DNA of 64,000 bases from Eublepharis macularius. Taxonomy: Eukaryota; Chordata; Lepidosauria; Squamata; Eublepharidae. A model generated the notes under the pieces. The model was given only the letters and a program-made list of their open reading frames with translations, did no database searches and was not told where the DNA came from. The position numbers and the translations under genes were made by a program. Positions 1 through 10,289 of the stretch are shown here, in pieces. Positions within the stretch are counted from its first letter, which is position 1, and every line of letters starts with the position of its first letter. Location: assembly GCF_028583425.1 (NCBI RefSeq), contig NC_072798.1, positions 16,618,501 to 16,682,500 of the forward strand. Reading direction: 5' to 3'.

Positions 1-520
1 TTAAAAGCAATGAATATTTAATGGTGGAAATGGGAACAGTAACAAGTTATAGCGAATGCACATACACGTACACGTATAGAGTACACTTGATTTTCCTTTA
101 TAGGTGAGTTGAATAATATTCATGTTATGTTCACTGCATGCACATGAGATTTTAAATCCCACATTTACTGGTCCCCGGCCACTTATATCAACCGATTCCT
201 GCTGAAATAGGAGCTGCTGCAGCTCCACAATCTACTGTGGTGGCACAAGAGCACAACAAATGCTAGGCCAGCAGCTTCTCCTTCTGGCAAAGAGACTGGA
301 GTGCAGATCGCCTGGGTCTACCCACCTGAGTCTATTGCATGGTGCCCTCTTCCACAAAGGTCCTGCCTTCCATTTGCCAGCTCTGGGTCCTTCTTTGCCC
401 CTTTCCAACAACCAGACCTTCTACTGAACCTAGAAAAATGCCTAAACTGAGGCTTGGATCCTGTGAATGGCATATGGAAGGCACTGATCATTTGGGATCT
501 TCGGCACCCACCCCTCCCTT
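1..520. other. No gene seen
   Basis: Mixed-composition sequence; the short frames have no recognisable domain. Confidence 0.5.
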
Positions 521-640
521 ATGGAGCCGTTTCCCATCCCAGAAAAGTTTGTTCCCAAGTCTGAGGGACTTGTGTGTACTGATAGCCACACCAGTCAGGT
601 GGCTGTAATGGGGACGTGGAAGGGTGTCATGGACCACCCT
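521..640 (+). repeat. Arm of a diverged inverted repeat (partner 1,400-1,515)
   Basis: tttcccatcccagaaaagtt and gatagccacaccagtcaggt match, on the opposite strand, tttccaatcctgggaaactt and aatagccataccagtcagtc at 1,400-1,515. Roughly two thirds identical by eye. Probably one old repeat family in two orientations. Confidence 0.5.
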
Positions 641-1711
641 GGGATAGTGTGGGAGGCTGAGTGCTCATTGGAGGAGGACATGTTCCCAAGCCCCACCCCA
701 GCAGATGCTCCCTGTGAGGTGGAGGCCCTCAAGCCAGGAGGCTCCAGCAGAGACCCACCTGGTGCCAGAGCTGTCATAACCTTCCCTAGAAGCAGAGAAG
801 GCAAAGAGCTAGGGCTGAGGCCTGGGTAGAGGACTGGCTGCTCCAGACTTCTCCTCTGCTAAGGAAGAAACCGGTAAGCCACTACAGATTTTGCGCTTGG
901 GTTGCCATCTTGAAGTTGAAAATTCCTAGAGATTTCAGGGGTGGAATCTGGAGAGACAGGGGTTTGGGCAGGGAAGGGACCTCAGTGGAGTAATGCCATA
1001 GAGTCCACCCTCCAAAGCAGCCATTTTCTGCAGGAGGACTGATCTCTACATCCTGGAGAGCAGTTGTAATTCTGGGAGATCTCCAACAATCACCTGGAGG
1101 TTGGCAATCCTCTTCTAGGCCCTGCTACTCTTTGTGAGTAGAGGAGCTGACACATCTTGCAAGATTAGCTTATTGCTGGACTCAGCATCACCCACAGGAA
1201 AACCCTTTATATAAGCCTGTGGGATCAACTTGTCTGTAGTTTTGTACTTGTGGATTGAGCTGTTGAACCTTCTCTGTCATGTACTGTTGCTGTGAAACTC
1301 TGTTTGCCCAGGGCTTTGCCTCCAGGCTGGTGAGCAGGAATATGGCTCCCTCTTTGGCTTCTTGTGTGAGGAGACCTCTGCTTATGGAAGAGCAAGAAAG
1401 GAGTGATTTTGCCCCCTTCCCTCTCTCGACTGCAGCTGACTGACTGGTATGGCTATTGGTACAGGCAATTTCCTTCATCTTGGGAATGAAGTTTCCCAGG
1501 ATTGGAAATGGGTCCAGGAGGGAATGGGGTAGATCCTGCAGTCCTTGTGCCTGTGGATCGTGGGATCCAGTCCTGGAGAGCAGCAATGGGGTGGTCTATC
1601 ACCTTTCTGGCAGGTATTCGGTACCCAGGTAGCACTGTGGATAATTTCCCATTTGTCCAAGAAGTGAGCCAGATGGCCCTTAAACAATTTCTCTGATTAC
1701 CTTAAATGGTA

Positions 1712-1812
1712 CCCTGTACCTGAAGAAGGGAGCTTTGACTCTTGAAGGCTTATACCCTGAAAAATCTTGTTTGTCTCTAAGGTGCCACTGGATTCAAATC
1801 CTGCTACCTTAA
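1712..1812 (+). repeat. Half-copy of the gtgccactgg repeat
   Basis: gaagaagggagctttgactc, ttgtctctaaggtgccactg, gattcaaatcctgctacc. Single arm of the 3,422 family. Confidence 0.6.
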
Positions 1813-1814
1813 AT

Positions 1815-2640
1815 GGCTTGTCCTATGGGTCTGTGACCAGACAGCTTTAACGGATGGAGCCTTTCCTTGCATCAGTTGATAAATGAAGCCCGATACATTA
1901 AAGGATGACTTCAGATTTCTGTTTCTAGATTGCTTTGGTTGTTTTATTGTGTTGTTTAAATGACAACTTGTTTTGAATTACTTTTATATTTTGCGTGCTG
2001 TTTTTAATTGGCTGCATGTTGCTTTGAGTTCTTTCACTGGGAAGCAGTCCACAAGTGTCATAAATTTTTAAAAAAACTTATTCAAAAACTATCGCCTGAC
2101 TCCTGCCCGCTTGGCATTTTTGATGTAACTTTGTGTAGGTCCCATGTTCTTTCAACTCAGGTCCAAAGCCTGTTCTGATTTTAGGTTGGTGGAATAAGAC
2201 GGGCAATGGCAGGGTTTGTCGGAACCATTACTGGAGTGGATCTACATGGAGCAGAGGCTGCTGCACGCACTTTCCCAAGCCACACAACTCACAGAAAGAT
2301 TTATATGGCTGGCAGAGATTTCTGCAGCAGATTCCGGCCAGCCAAATTCTACATTCCTGCTGAGGAAATATCTACCCATTGGCCAGACTCCTAGGTTGCC
2401 CATGTAAGTATTTCAGCTGCCATGGAACTCCCCAGGTGAACAAAAGTGGCTTCAAGAGTAATCTTAAATAGAGTTACACTCTCCTAAGCCCTGTCCATAG
2501 CTGGAGCTTCTTCTAGATATGGCAGATGCCCATGAGCCCGGCCCCAACCTTTGAGCTACCGACAGCTCCTATGGCTGTCTCCACCACAAGATAGCTGGCC
2601 TTGCCAGGCAACGTGTAGCTCCTAGACAGCGCTGAGCCGC
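1815..2640. other. No gene seen
   Basis: AT-rich up to 2,100, then unremarkable. The two overlapping short frames at 2,206-2,407 have no family likeness. Confidence 0.5.
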
Positions 2641-2650
2641 TGGGCCAGAC

Positions 2651-2820
2651 CAGGGCCATTTCCACATGGCTCCCCGCTGCTCGTAACAACCCGGAATATT
2701 GCGGGGAAAAAACGCGGAAGATTGTGCAAATCTCGCGCGAGAAAATGCGATCTTCCATGTTTTTTTTCGCGATATTCCGGGTTGTTACAAGCAGCGGGGA
2801 GCCGTGTGGAAACGGCCCAG
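2651..2820. mobile_element. Near-palindromic foldback element
   Basis: Arms meet at tctcgcgcgaga (2,731-2,742). gctccccgctgctcgtaaca and acccggaatattgcg on the left answer cgcgatattccgggttgtta and gcagcggggagc on the right. About 170 bases, hairpin-forming, CpG-rich. Confidence 0.75.
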
Positions 2821-3043
2821 CTGGGCTATCAGGCAACTGGGGAATAGGTGTGGGAGGCCAGAGAAGGCTGTTGAGCACAGCAGTGATTCAGACAGTGGCA
2901 ACTCCCTCTGAGGGTGGACAATTCAAGGTGCTTCTGTCACTCTGTCTTCTGAAACGTTGCTTGACCTTACAAGGGAGGAACTGGAGAGTGGAGATCCAGA
3001 GCTTTACAGTACTCCTGAATTATTTAATTTATTCCACGTATAA

Positions 3044-3298
3044 CAACAACAACAACATTTGATTTATAGACCGCTCTTCAGGACAACTTAACACTCACAC
3101 AGAATGGTTTACAAAGTATGTTATTATTATCCCCACAACAAAATACCCTGTGAGGTAGGTGGGGTGAGAGAGCTCTGAGAGAGCTGTGACTGACCCAAGG
3201 TCACCCAGCTGGCTTCAAGCGGAGGAGTGGGGAATCAAAGCCTGTTCTCCATGATTAGAGTCCCACTGCTCTTACCCACTACACCAAACTGGCTCACA
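3044..3298 (-). repeat. MIR-type (CORE) SINE
   Basis: Full-length minus-strand copy. The AAC tail is at 3,044-3,057, the CORE part (cctgtgaggtaggtgggg, ctgacccaaggtcacccag) in the middle, and the tRNA-like head ends ctacaccaaactggctcac. Confidence 0.85.
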
Positions 3299-3421
3299 TT
3301 ATTGGGAACAGAATCACTTTGATATGATCATATTCATATATGAAGCATATGCAGTAACAGCTCCGAGCTGCAACAGTGGTTTCTTTTTTGCCAGGTTCAT
3401 AGGTATCCTAGTTTGGATGTA

Positions 3422-3632
3422 GTAAAAAGTCCAGTAGCACTTTTAAGACTAACCAACTTTACTGAAGCGTAAGCTTTCGAGAACCACAGCTCTCTTCGTC
3501 AGATGCATCTGACGAAGAGCGCTGTGGTTCTAGAAAGCTTATACCTCAATAAAGTTGGTTAGTCTTAAAGGTGCTGCTGGACTTTTTACTATTTTGCAAC
3601 TACAGACTAACATGGCTAACTCCTCTGGGTAG
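3422..3632. repeat. Foldback repeat (gtgctgctggact family), full palindrome
   Basis: Arms aagtccagtagcacttttaa, gctttcgagaaccacagctc, ttcgtcagatgc against gcatctgacgaagagcgctg, tggttctagaaagc, ttaaaggtgctgctggactt. Ends acagactaacatggctaac. Family not assigned; relatives at 1,712, 21,797, 40,470, 44,332 and elsewhere. Confidence 0.7.
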
Positions 3633-4021
3633 ATTGGATGTGTCTCCAAAAGAGCCTTTTAATGAGAAAGGAGCATGGGAAACCCATGGACTACAGGGTT
3701 ACGTAACCCTCATGTCTGCCTTATCCTTTGTAACTGTGCGACTGCTTCTAGGGCAACATCTGGCTTCCTGTTTTTAAGAATGGAATAATGAGTGATCATA
3801 TGTATCCAACTCGTGCTTGTCTGCAACTGGATGTTAATTGCAAAGAGGTAGCCATTTCAGCCTGCTATAGCAAAATAAAACAGAATTCCTTACAGACTCA
3901 TATTGAAATACTTGTTGTTAGTCTTTTAAGATGCCGCTGGACTTTTGCTTTATTTATCTGAATGTCGGATGATGGTGCCATGGTTTTAACTATTCTTTAG
4001 TTACCAGAGGTTTATATGGAC

Positions 4022-4315
4022 ATTGAATCATAGAATCATAGAGTTGGAAGGGCCATACAGACCATCTAGTCCAACCCCCTGCCCAGTGCAGGATCAGCCT
4101 AAAGCATCTCTGACAAGTATTCATCCAGCCTCTTCTTGAAAACTGCCAGTGAGGGGGAGCTCACCACCTCCCCAGGCAGCTGATTCCACTTTTGAACTAC
4201 TCTGGCCGTGAAAAAGTTTTCCCTAATATCCAGCTGGTACCTTTGTGCATGTAATTTAAGGCTGTTGCTTCGGGTCCTACCCTCTGCAGCCAACTGGAAC
4301 AATGAGGGGGGGACC
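4022..4315 (-). mobile_element. CR1 LINE 3' end
   Basis: Minus strand. Coding remnant reads RYQLDIRENFFTARVVQKWN and LPGEVVSSPSLAVFKKRLDE, the very C-terminus of CR1 ORF2, followed by the 3' UTR seen antisense as tagaatcatagagttggaag and gaccatctagtccaaccccc. Frame open for 67 codons. Confidence 0.88.
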
Positions 4316-4707
4316 TGTTGCTATGTCTACCAAAAGTCTTTCTTTTGGGACTCAAAACATTCATTTTCCATAAAAAGAATGGCACTTTTAACATCTGTAT
4401 GTGATCTTTGAAATCTCTGCATTTGATGCTAAAAATGTAAACCAAAAATATTACCTTTTTGGCTCCAGTTTGCGCAGCAGTTTCTTAAGCAATTGGAATA
4501 AACGATATGGGGAATAACTTCCCTGCTCTCTTGTCAGACTCTTTATGAGAGAAGGATGGTGCAACTATTCTCTTTTCTCCACCTATCTTACAGAGCCACA
4601 AAAGAGACACAAGTTGAGGGAAACCTCGTGGATTGTGTAATAAGATCCTGAAATTGCAAAGATCTCAAGCAATGGGGACTGCCCAGAGTATATTGGGAGA
4701 CAAAGGC

Positions 4708-4850
4708 TGATTCTGCACACGTTGGATAATGCACTTTCAATGCACTTTATCAATCGTTTGAGGTGGATTTTTTGTTCCACACACAAAAAAATCCATTCCA
4801 AATGATCTATAAAGAGGATTGGAAGTGCATTATCCAATGTGCGGAATCAC
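4708..4850. mobile_element. Foldback element (MITE-like)
   Basis: tgattctgcacacgttggat and aatgcacttt at the left pair with aagtgcattatccaatgtgc and ggaatca at the right; the centre is a second hairpin around gtggattttttgttccacac. Confidence 0.7.
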
Positions 4851-4859
4851 TCAATTGTT

Positions 4860-6080
4860 AATTATTCAAGAAAGAACAACAAACTCTATATGCATCCAGG
4901 CATCACAGGAGAAAAAAGCCATGTGTCCAAATGCACACAATGCCTCAAGCTGTCCTGTCACTGTGTATTTTATGGACCCACAGAACTAATAAACATCAAG
5001 GCAGTGACTTTTTGGTGCAGATGCACTTTAGGCATTAATTCATTAACGATGCAAGAGAGGATCATAAATACTGGAAATAAGCTGTGCTTTTCAAACCTGC
5101 CGTCTAATGAGAATATAATTAAGCACAAGATGTAAATGTAAAGCCTTTTAAGAAATACAGTTCATGAATTCTGTTGACAGTGAAATGGAGGGTGGGGGAA
5201 GAGAAATTTTAATGGGGTTTACTTTATTGGACTTTTCATTATTCCATCATATTTTTACAGGTTGTTTTAAATATTTAAGAGCTTGCTTCTTTCGCCGTCT
5301 TTTGCTTTGGATTACTTACTTCCCAATATTGTATAGCTTTGTTTTCATTCTAAGGTGGGCTACATGGCGCTTTCCTGAGGACCTCATTAATTCTGAGACA
5401 TTGTGAGGTGCGATCAGCTTATAATCACACATCAATCCTTGAAATAAGAGTTAATTCCCAAGAAAACAGCAGGCACACTTCATATGTTATTATCCCCATG
5501 ATGATGTAGAAGTACTGAAAATGAAAATACAGATGCTGAATTTGAGGAAGAAATGAACAAAAGATTATGAGTACAATTTTGAAGACTGATGGTGCCTTCA
5601 GAAACATTTTCTCCAATCTTCTAATCTTAGGAATTAAACATGAGAAAAAATCCCAAGACTGCAATGAAGTTACGTATAGGAAGCAGTGCAAATTATTATT
5701 TTATTAGTTTACTAATGGACCCCTACCCCTTAGCATGGCATTTTATGACCCCCTTTCAACTGATGACCTTCTTTTAATCAGAGGATTCCTAATAAAAAGG
5801 GGGGGAAACAATTTTCCACCCAATGCACTTCAGTGTTTTTCATTTAACTCCAATGCACTTTGCATGTAAACGTATAGATGTGTGTTAATGTCCCTGGATG
5901 GGACATATGAATATATACAGATAAGAGTTTACTACCATTGATCTGTTGAAGTCAGAGGAGCTAAAATTAAAGTTCCTTAAGACATAATGAAGGCATCACA
6001 AGTCGACTCTCAAACTGAAAGAGCCACAGAACAGGTACCAATTCATTACTCCAAGCACTTGGGCGGTAGAGAGAGAATCA
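4860..6080. other. No gene seen
   Basis: AT-rich, many stops in all frames, no repeat recognised. Confidence 0.5.
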
Positions 6081-6084
6081 TCAA

Positions 6085-6285
6085 GTTATACCAATTTACG
6101 CGAATCCCTGGTGAGGTTTTCATGGCAAGAGACTAACTGAGGTGGTTTGCCGTTGCCTGCCTCTGCAACCCTGGTCTTCCTTGGAGGTCTCCCATCCAAT
6201 TACAAACCAAGGCTGGCGCTGCTTAGCTTCTGAGATCTGACGAAATCAGGTTTGCCTGAACTATCCAGGTCAGGGCACTGCAAGT
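6085..6285 (-). repeat. 5S rRNA-derived SINE
   Basis: On the minus strand it reads cgtcagatctcagaagctaa then gcagcgccagccttggtttg then ttggatgggagacctccaag, which follows 5S rRNA (ctcggaagctaagcagggtc, tacttggatgggagaccgcc) and keeps its internal promoter layout. It continues into a non-5S body (ggcaaaccacctcagttagt), so it is a SINE, not a 5S gene. Confidence 0.82.
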
Positions 6286-6489
6286 GTTTACCATGGTTGA
6301 AATCTAGAAGGAAAAACTGCAGCCACTTCAGTTTATACACAAGCCACTATAATCTATATAGATAGGGTTGCCAACTCCGGTTTGGGAATTTCCTGGAGAT
6401 TTGGGGGTAAAGCCCAGGAAAGACGGGGTTTGGGGAGGGGAGAAATGGGGAAATACCAACTGCCTGATGTTGAAAATAGTGTGCCAGCT

Positions 6490-7215
6490 CTACTGTTGCT
6501 AAGAAGATCATGGGAGTTTTAGCTTTCTTTAAAAAACTCTGAAACTTAAAAAAAGGCCCACTTTTTTCTGTGGGAGTAATTAGAAAACTCAAGCTGCGAG
6601 TCATTGCGAAATAAATGCCCCCCTGGCTTTCTAAAAGCATTGTATATTATGGCTGTTTTCTTAAAGGCTTGCTAACAGCATAGCAGATAATATGAAAAGA
6701 ATAGCAGCATTTCTATTATTTTCTTCACCTGAACAAAATTTCATTACCAAGACATTTAAAAATCCATTTGAGAATAAATACAAAATGTTGTTGTTTAATA
6801 GATATTAATGCAAAGTTGGAAGTGGTTTACCAGTCTAGAAAATGAAGCCTGTGGCTGTTGGTATCGCAAAAAGACATTTTTTTCCTTTTGTCAGTGGAGT
6901 GATTAAAACAAACACCAGGTGCAGAGTTATGAGCAGCAATAAATGCCTCAGGCCAAAACTGATATGAGAAAATGCCTAGAGGGAAATTTCTTCCCCTCCC
7001 TTTCTCAAAATGCTAGAACTCAGGGTCACTCAATTAAACTGACTGGCAAATAGATTCAGCGCTGATAAAAAGAAGTACTTCTTTACACAATACATAATTA
7101 ACTTGTGAGAAGAACTACCTCAGGGGCAGGTAATCTTTTAGGCAAGAGTACCAAAAAACCTGTGAAGATGGTGAAGTGCTGGTGAACAAAGGAGTCTGGT
7201 AGAAATAAGGACTGT
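6490..7215. other. No gene seen
   Basis: AT-rich, nothing recognisable. Confidence 0.5.
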
Positions 7216-7218
7216 ATA

Positions 7219-7236
7219 GAGAGCCAGTTTGGTGTA
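7219..7236 (+). repeat. MIR-type SINE head, left part of the split copy
   Basis: gagagccagtttggtgta is the 5' start of the tRNA-related head seen intact at 22,028. It is cut by the L2 copy and resumes at 8,338. Confidence 0.75.
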
Positions 7237-7253
7237 TTATTATTATTATTATT

Positions 7254-7296
<43 letters not shown>

Positions 7297-7300
7297 TTTC
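7237..7300. repeat. ATT then AAC microsatellite, L2 tail
   Basis: About six att units followed by about fifteen aac units. They form the 3' tail of the minus-strand L2. Frames through it give the poly-Val/Leu/Ile peptides, which are not genes. Confidence 0.8.
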
Positions 7301-7623
7301 TAACCCACCCTTCCCGCAAGCGGGCTCAGGGCAAGGTACAGCAGTTATAAAAATATAATACACATAATAAAACAATTCATAAAATGACAGTTCATCATAA
7401 AATCAACAAACAGATAATAACAGTCCCAAGATGGGGTCAGTTCCAGATTCCTGTCCATCAGCATACAGGGGGAGGGAAACGGACAGATAATGTACTGCAA
7501 CCCATACGTGGGTCAGCAAACGAATGGTCACTGTGTATGTTGGGTAGCCGGCCGGTGGACACTGTATAACCCCACACTTAGTGGGAGGCTGGTGGGAGTC
7601 TCAGTGAGGATCTCGTGCTGGCC

Positions 7624-8325
7624 TCAACCATACGCCTGGTGGGACATCTCCGTCTTACAGGCCTGCCGAAATGATAGAAGATCCTGACGGGCCCAGGTGT
7701 CCTCAGACAGAGAGTTCCACCTGGTTGAGGCCAACTGAGCCTCCCTGGGGCCAGGGACCACCAGCAGATGTTTTCCAGCTGATCGGAGCATTCTCTGGGG
7801 CACATACGGGGAGAGGCGGTCCCTTAGGTATGCTCGTCCCAGTCCATTTAGGGCTTTATAGGTCAAAACCAGCACCTTGAACCGAATCCAGAATTCCATG
7901 GGGAGCCAGTGGAGCTGCTGCAGAATTGGTGTAATGTGTATCCTATAAGGAACACCCGTCAAAACACGTGCAGCAGCATTCTGGACCTGCTGTAGTCTCT
8001 GGATCAAACCCAAGGGCAGCCCTGCATAGAGTGAGTTACAGTAATCCAACCTGGAGGTGACCGTTGCATGGATCACTGTTGTTAGGTCCTGGGCTGAGAG
8101 ATAGGGGGCTAGCCGCCTGGCCCGACAAAGATGGAAAAAAGCAGCCCGGGCAACCGTCGCGATCTGGGCCTCCATAGATAAGGAGGAATCCAGGATCATG
8201 CCCAAACTCCTGACTGATGGTACAGGCACAAGTGGTGCCTCCCCCCCCCCAAAGGCTGGCAGATGGATCCCCTCCTCTGACAGCCCACGGCCCAAGTACA
8301 GGACCTCCGTCTTTGCAGGATTCAA
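7624..8325 (-). pseudogene. L2 reverse transcriptase C-terminal fragment, 233 aa
   Basis: Thumb and C-terminal region of a LINE ORF2 without the catalytic RT palm, so it cannot be active. Begins within LNPAKTEVLYLGRG, the segment just after the palm in these proteins, and ends at a natural-looking stop after ACKTEMSHQAYG. The unbroken frame suggests moderate age. Confidence 0.75.
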
Positions 8326-8337
8326 CTTCAGCCTGTA

Positions 8338-8560
8338 TAGTGGTTAAGAGCAGCAGGACTCTAATCTTGAGAACTGGATTTGATTCTCCACTCCTCCACT
8401 TGAAGACAGCTGGGTGACCTTGAGTCAGTCACAGCTCTCTCAGCCCAACCCACCTCAAAGGGTGATTGTTGTGGGGATAATAAAGACATTATTCATAAAC
8501 TGCTCTGAGTGTGTGTTAAGTTGTCCTGCAGGGTGGTATATAAATGTTGTTGTTGTTTAA
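8338..8560 (+). repeat. MIR-type (CORE) SINE, right part of the split copy
   Basis: Resumes with tagtggttaagagcag, then a B-box-like ggatttgattctccac, a CORE-like gggtgaccttgagtcagtc and a tail aaatgttgttgttgttt that resembles the L2 3' end. Confidence 0.8.
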
Positions 8561-8699
8561 TGGCCACACACACTGGGAGCAAATTGAACCCCAGAAACCC
8601 CTTAGGAGCTCACATCAGACCCGGCTGTTGTGAGTCCAGGGAGCAATAATATGCATAAGATATGTCCAGAGCCTTATCTCATGCCTCCAGTCCCCAGTG

Positions 8700-8930
8700 T
8701 AGGGTTGCCAGCATTCAGGTGGTGGCTGGACATCTCCCAGAATTACAACTGATCTTCAGGTGACAGAGATCAGTTCCCATGGAGAAAATGGCTGCTTTGG
8801 TGGACTTTATGGCTTTTTTACCTGCTGAGGCCCCACCCCACCCCACCCCTCCCCAAACCCCACCCTCATCTGGCTCCATCCCAAAATCTCCAGGAATTTT
8901 CCAACCTGGACCTGGCAACCCTACCCAGTG
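8700..8930 (+). repeat. ggttgccagc...tggtggctgg repeat, full copy
   Basis: agggttgccagcattcaggt, gacagagatcagttcccatg, gagaaaatggctgctttggt, aaatctccaggaattttcca. An abundant ~220 bp family of unknown class. Other copies: 890-1,120, 6,362-6,485, 17,425-17,600, 25,130-25,215, 25,440-25,560, 25,800-25,858, 59,598-59,805. Confidence 0.65.
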
Positions 8931-9059
8931 GGAATTCCATCACCTTAGGCTCTTGCAATTGCTTAGGAGTATCAGTCATAATGGTCTAGTGCTAATTGCT
9001 TGCCACTGCAGTACCACAAGATTATAGATACTAGATTAGATATTTTTAAAGGGATTAGC

Positions 9060-9295
9060 TAAATTTGTGGAGGAAGTAGGCTAGCAATGACTGTTAGCCA
9101 TGACAGCTAGATGGAACTTCCAAATCCAGGGGGAGTATACCTCTGTAAATTAGAGGATGAGAACAAAGAATCAAGAGCTGTTCATGTTAGAGAACTACGA
9201 AAGGCTCTTGGCTGGTCATTGCTCAAGAACAGAATGCAGGAGCAGGTTAGATGGACCTTGGACTCTTTCAGCAAGGACATTCAAACATTTTTATG
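9060..9295 (+). repeat. CR1-like 3' UTR fragment
   Basis: agctagatggaacttccaaa, gcagtatacctctg-like gtatacctctgtaaat, aggttagatggaccttgg. Resembles a LINE 3' UTR, but the coding part is absent. Confidence 0.5.
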
Positions 9296-9299
9296 TGTT

Positions 9300-9638
9300 T
9301 AAAGATAGTAAATTCCTCTATTTTCAGAGGGATCAAAAGCAGGCGACTAAGTGGAAAGCATGTCATTGTTTTTACACCAAACTGTATTTTATAAGATAGG
9401 AAAGCAGAGCAAGTGTGTAATAAAGACTAGATTAAAGACTCAAGGATTGGAGAACGTTTACTAAAGGTTTTGTGAATCATGGACTGGGTTAGATGAAAAA
9501 AAAGACCCTTCACAAATCAAAATAGTGCAGAACCGTATTTTATATATATGATGCCTATAAAAGTGGATTTTTAAAAATATGCAACCTTTTAACCAGCAAA
9601 GCACTCACACTTGGTTTTTTTTAATAGTTGAAAGGAGA
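9300..9638. other. Flank of the DIRS element, no gene seen
   Basis: AT-rich host sequence up to the DIRS 3' border. Confidence 0.5.
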
Positions 9639-9666
9639 AAAACAGGGTTAACATACCTGTAACTTA

Positions 9667-9865
9667 TGTTCATCGAGTTCTTCTGTGCTGACACACATGG
9701 GGACTGCGCAGGCGCAGGCCAGCCGCCGGAGAATTTTCTAGAGCTTCCATGGCTCCGAAGGGGCCGTTTGTCGCGCGCCTCAGCGACCGTTTTCCCGCCC
9801 AAACGGTCACGTGATCCTCCAGCGACCAACGGCCCCTTCCCTCAGTTCTCCCTTGCCGCCGCTTG
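9667..9865 (+). repeat. DIRS terminal inverted repeat, element 3' side
   Basis: Runs from gttcatcgagttcttctgtg to cttgccgccgcttg and is the near-exact reverse complement of 15,548-15,747 for about 195 bases. The outer part differs in two small blocks (gag against ttc; tga against ctc). A further 28 bases at 9,639-9,666 (starting aaaacagggttaac) are found only at this end, as in DIRS-1, whose right repeat also has an extension of about 27 bases. Confidence 0.9.
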
Positions 9866-9964
9866 ACCAACACACTTCAGCCATAACACCTTAAAAACAC
9901 CAATTTCCGTTACAGCCAACACATTATCGTGCATTGGAGTTCACAGCGGGGTAGGAGGGAGGGT

Positions 9965-10055
9965 TGTGTGTCAGCACAGAAGAACTCGATGAACATAAGT
10001 TACAGGTATGTTAACCCTGTTTTCATCTTCGTTCTTCTGTGCCTCCACACATGGG
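9965..10055. other. DIRS internal complementary region (ICR)
   Basis: 9,965-10,023 is the exact reverse complement of the outer left end (9,639-9,697, 59 bases). 10,022-10,055 is the exact reverse complement of the outer right end (15,713-15,746, 34 bases). The two halves abut, so the segment equals the junction of the two element ends. In the DIRS-1 replication model this serves as the template on which the circular DNA is completed. Its place next to the 3' end of the minus-strand ORFs is as expected. Confidence 0.9.
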
Positions 10056-10289
10056 AGTGTACCAAGCTTCACACAATAAGGAAGGCGGGGGTGAAGTCCA
10101 ACACAATTTTATTGAACAAACAAACACAACAATAAATAGATATGCATATATACATCTATGTAAAAAATACTGCGTAAGGACACATAAATACTCAATATTT
10201 ACATATATACACACCCCCAGGTACATATATACACACTTTCACTCAAGGGTACCCAGCAGGTACGCCAAGAAAGTCATTCCTAAACTCCC

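Larger units (their letters stand above)
7237..8337 (-). mobile_element. L2-type LINE, 5'-truncated, nested in a MIR-type SINE
   Basis: Minus-strand LINE 3' end of about 1.1 kb. The reading frame 8,337-7,624 gives the C-terminus of an L2/CR1-group reverse transcriptase: SVRSLGMILDSSLSMEAQI, TSRLDYCNSLYAGLP, LQQVQNAAARVL, ILQQLHWLPM, with no stop before its own terminator. The 3' part reads, on the minus strand, gagcccgcttgcgggaaggg and ends in a GTT then AAT triplet tail. It sits between the two halves of a SINE. L2 is favoured over CR1 because of the RLDYCNSLYAGLP and triplet-tail features; this is from memory. Confidence 0.8.

Noticed and set aside
1188-1586. 132-codon minus-strand frame
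   Set aside because: Part of a diverged inverted repeat; no domain recognised and no splice context.
7098-7375. Poly-Val / poly-Leu peptides
   Set aside because: Translation of the ATT/AAC microsatellite tail of the L2 copy.
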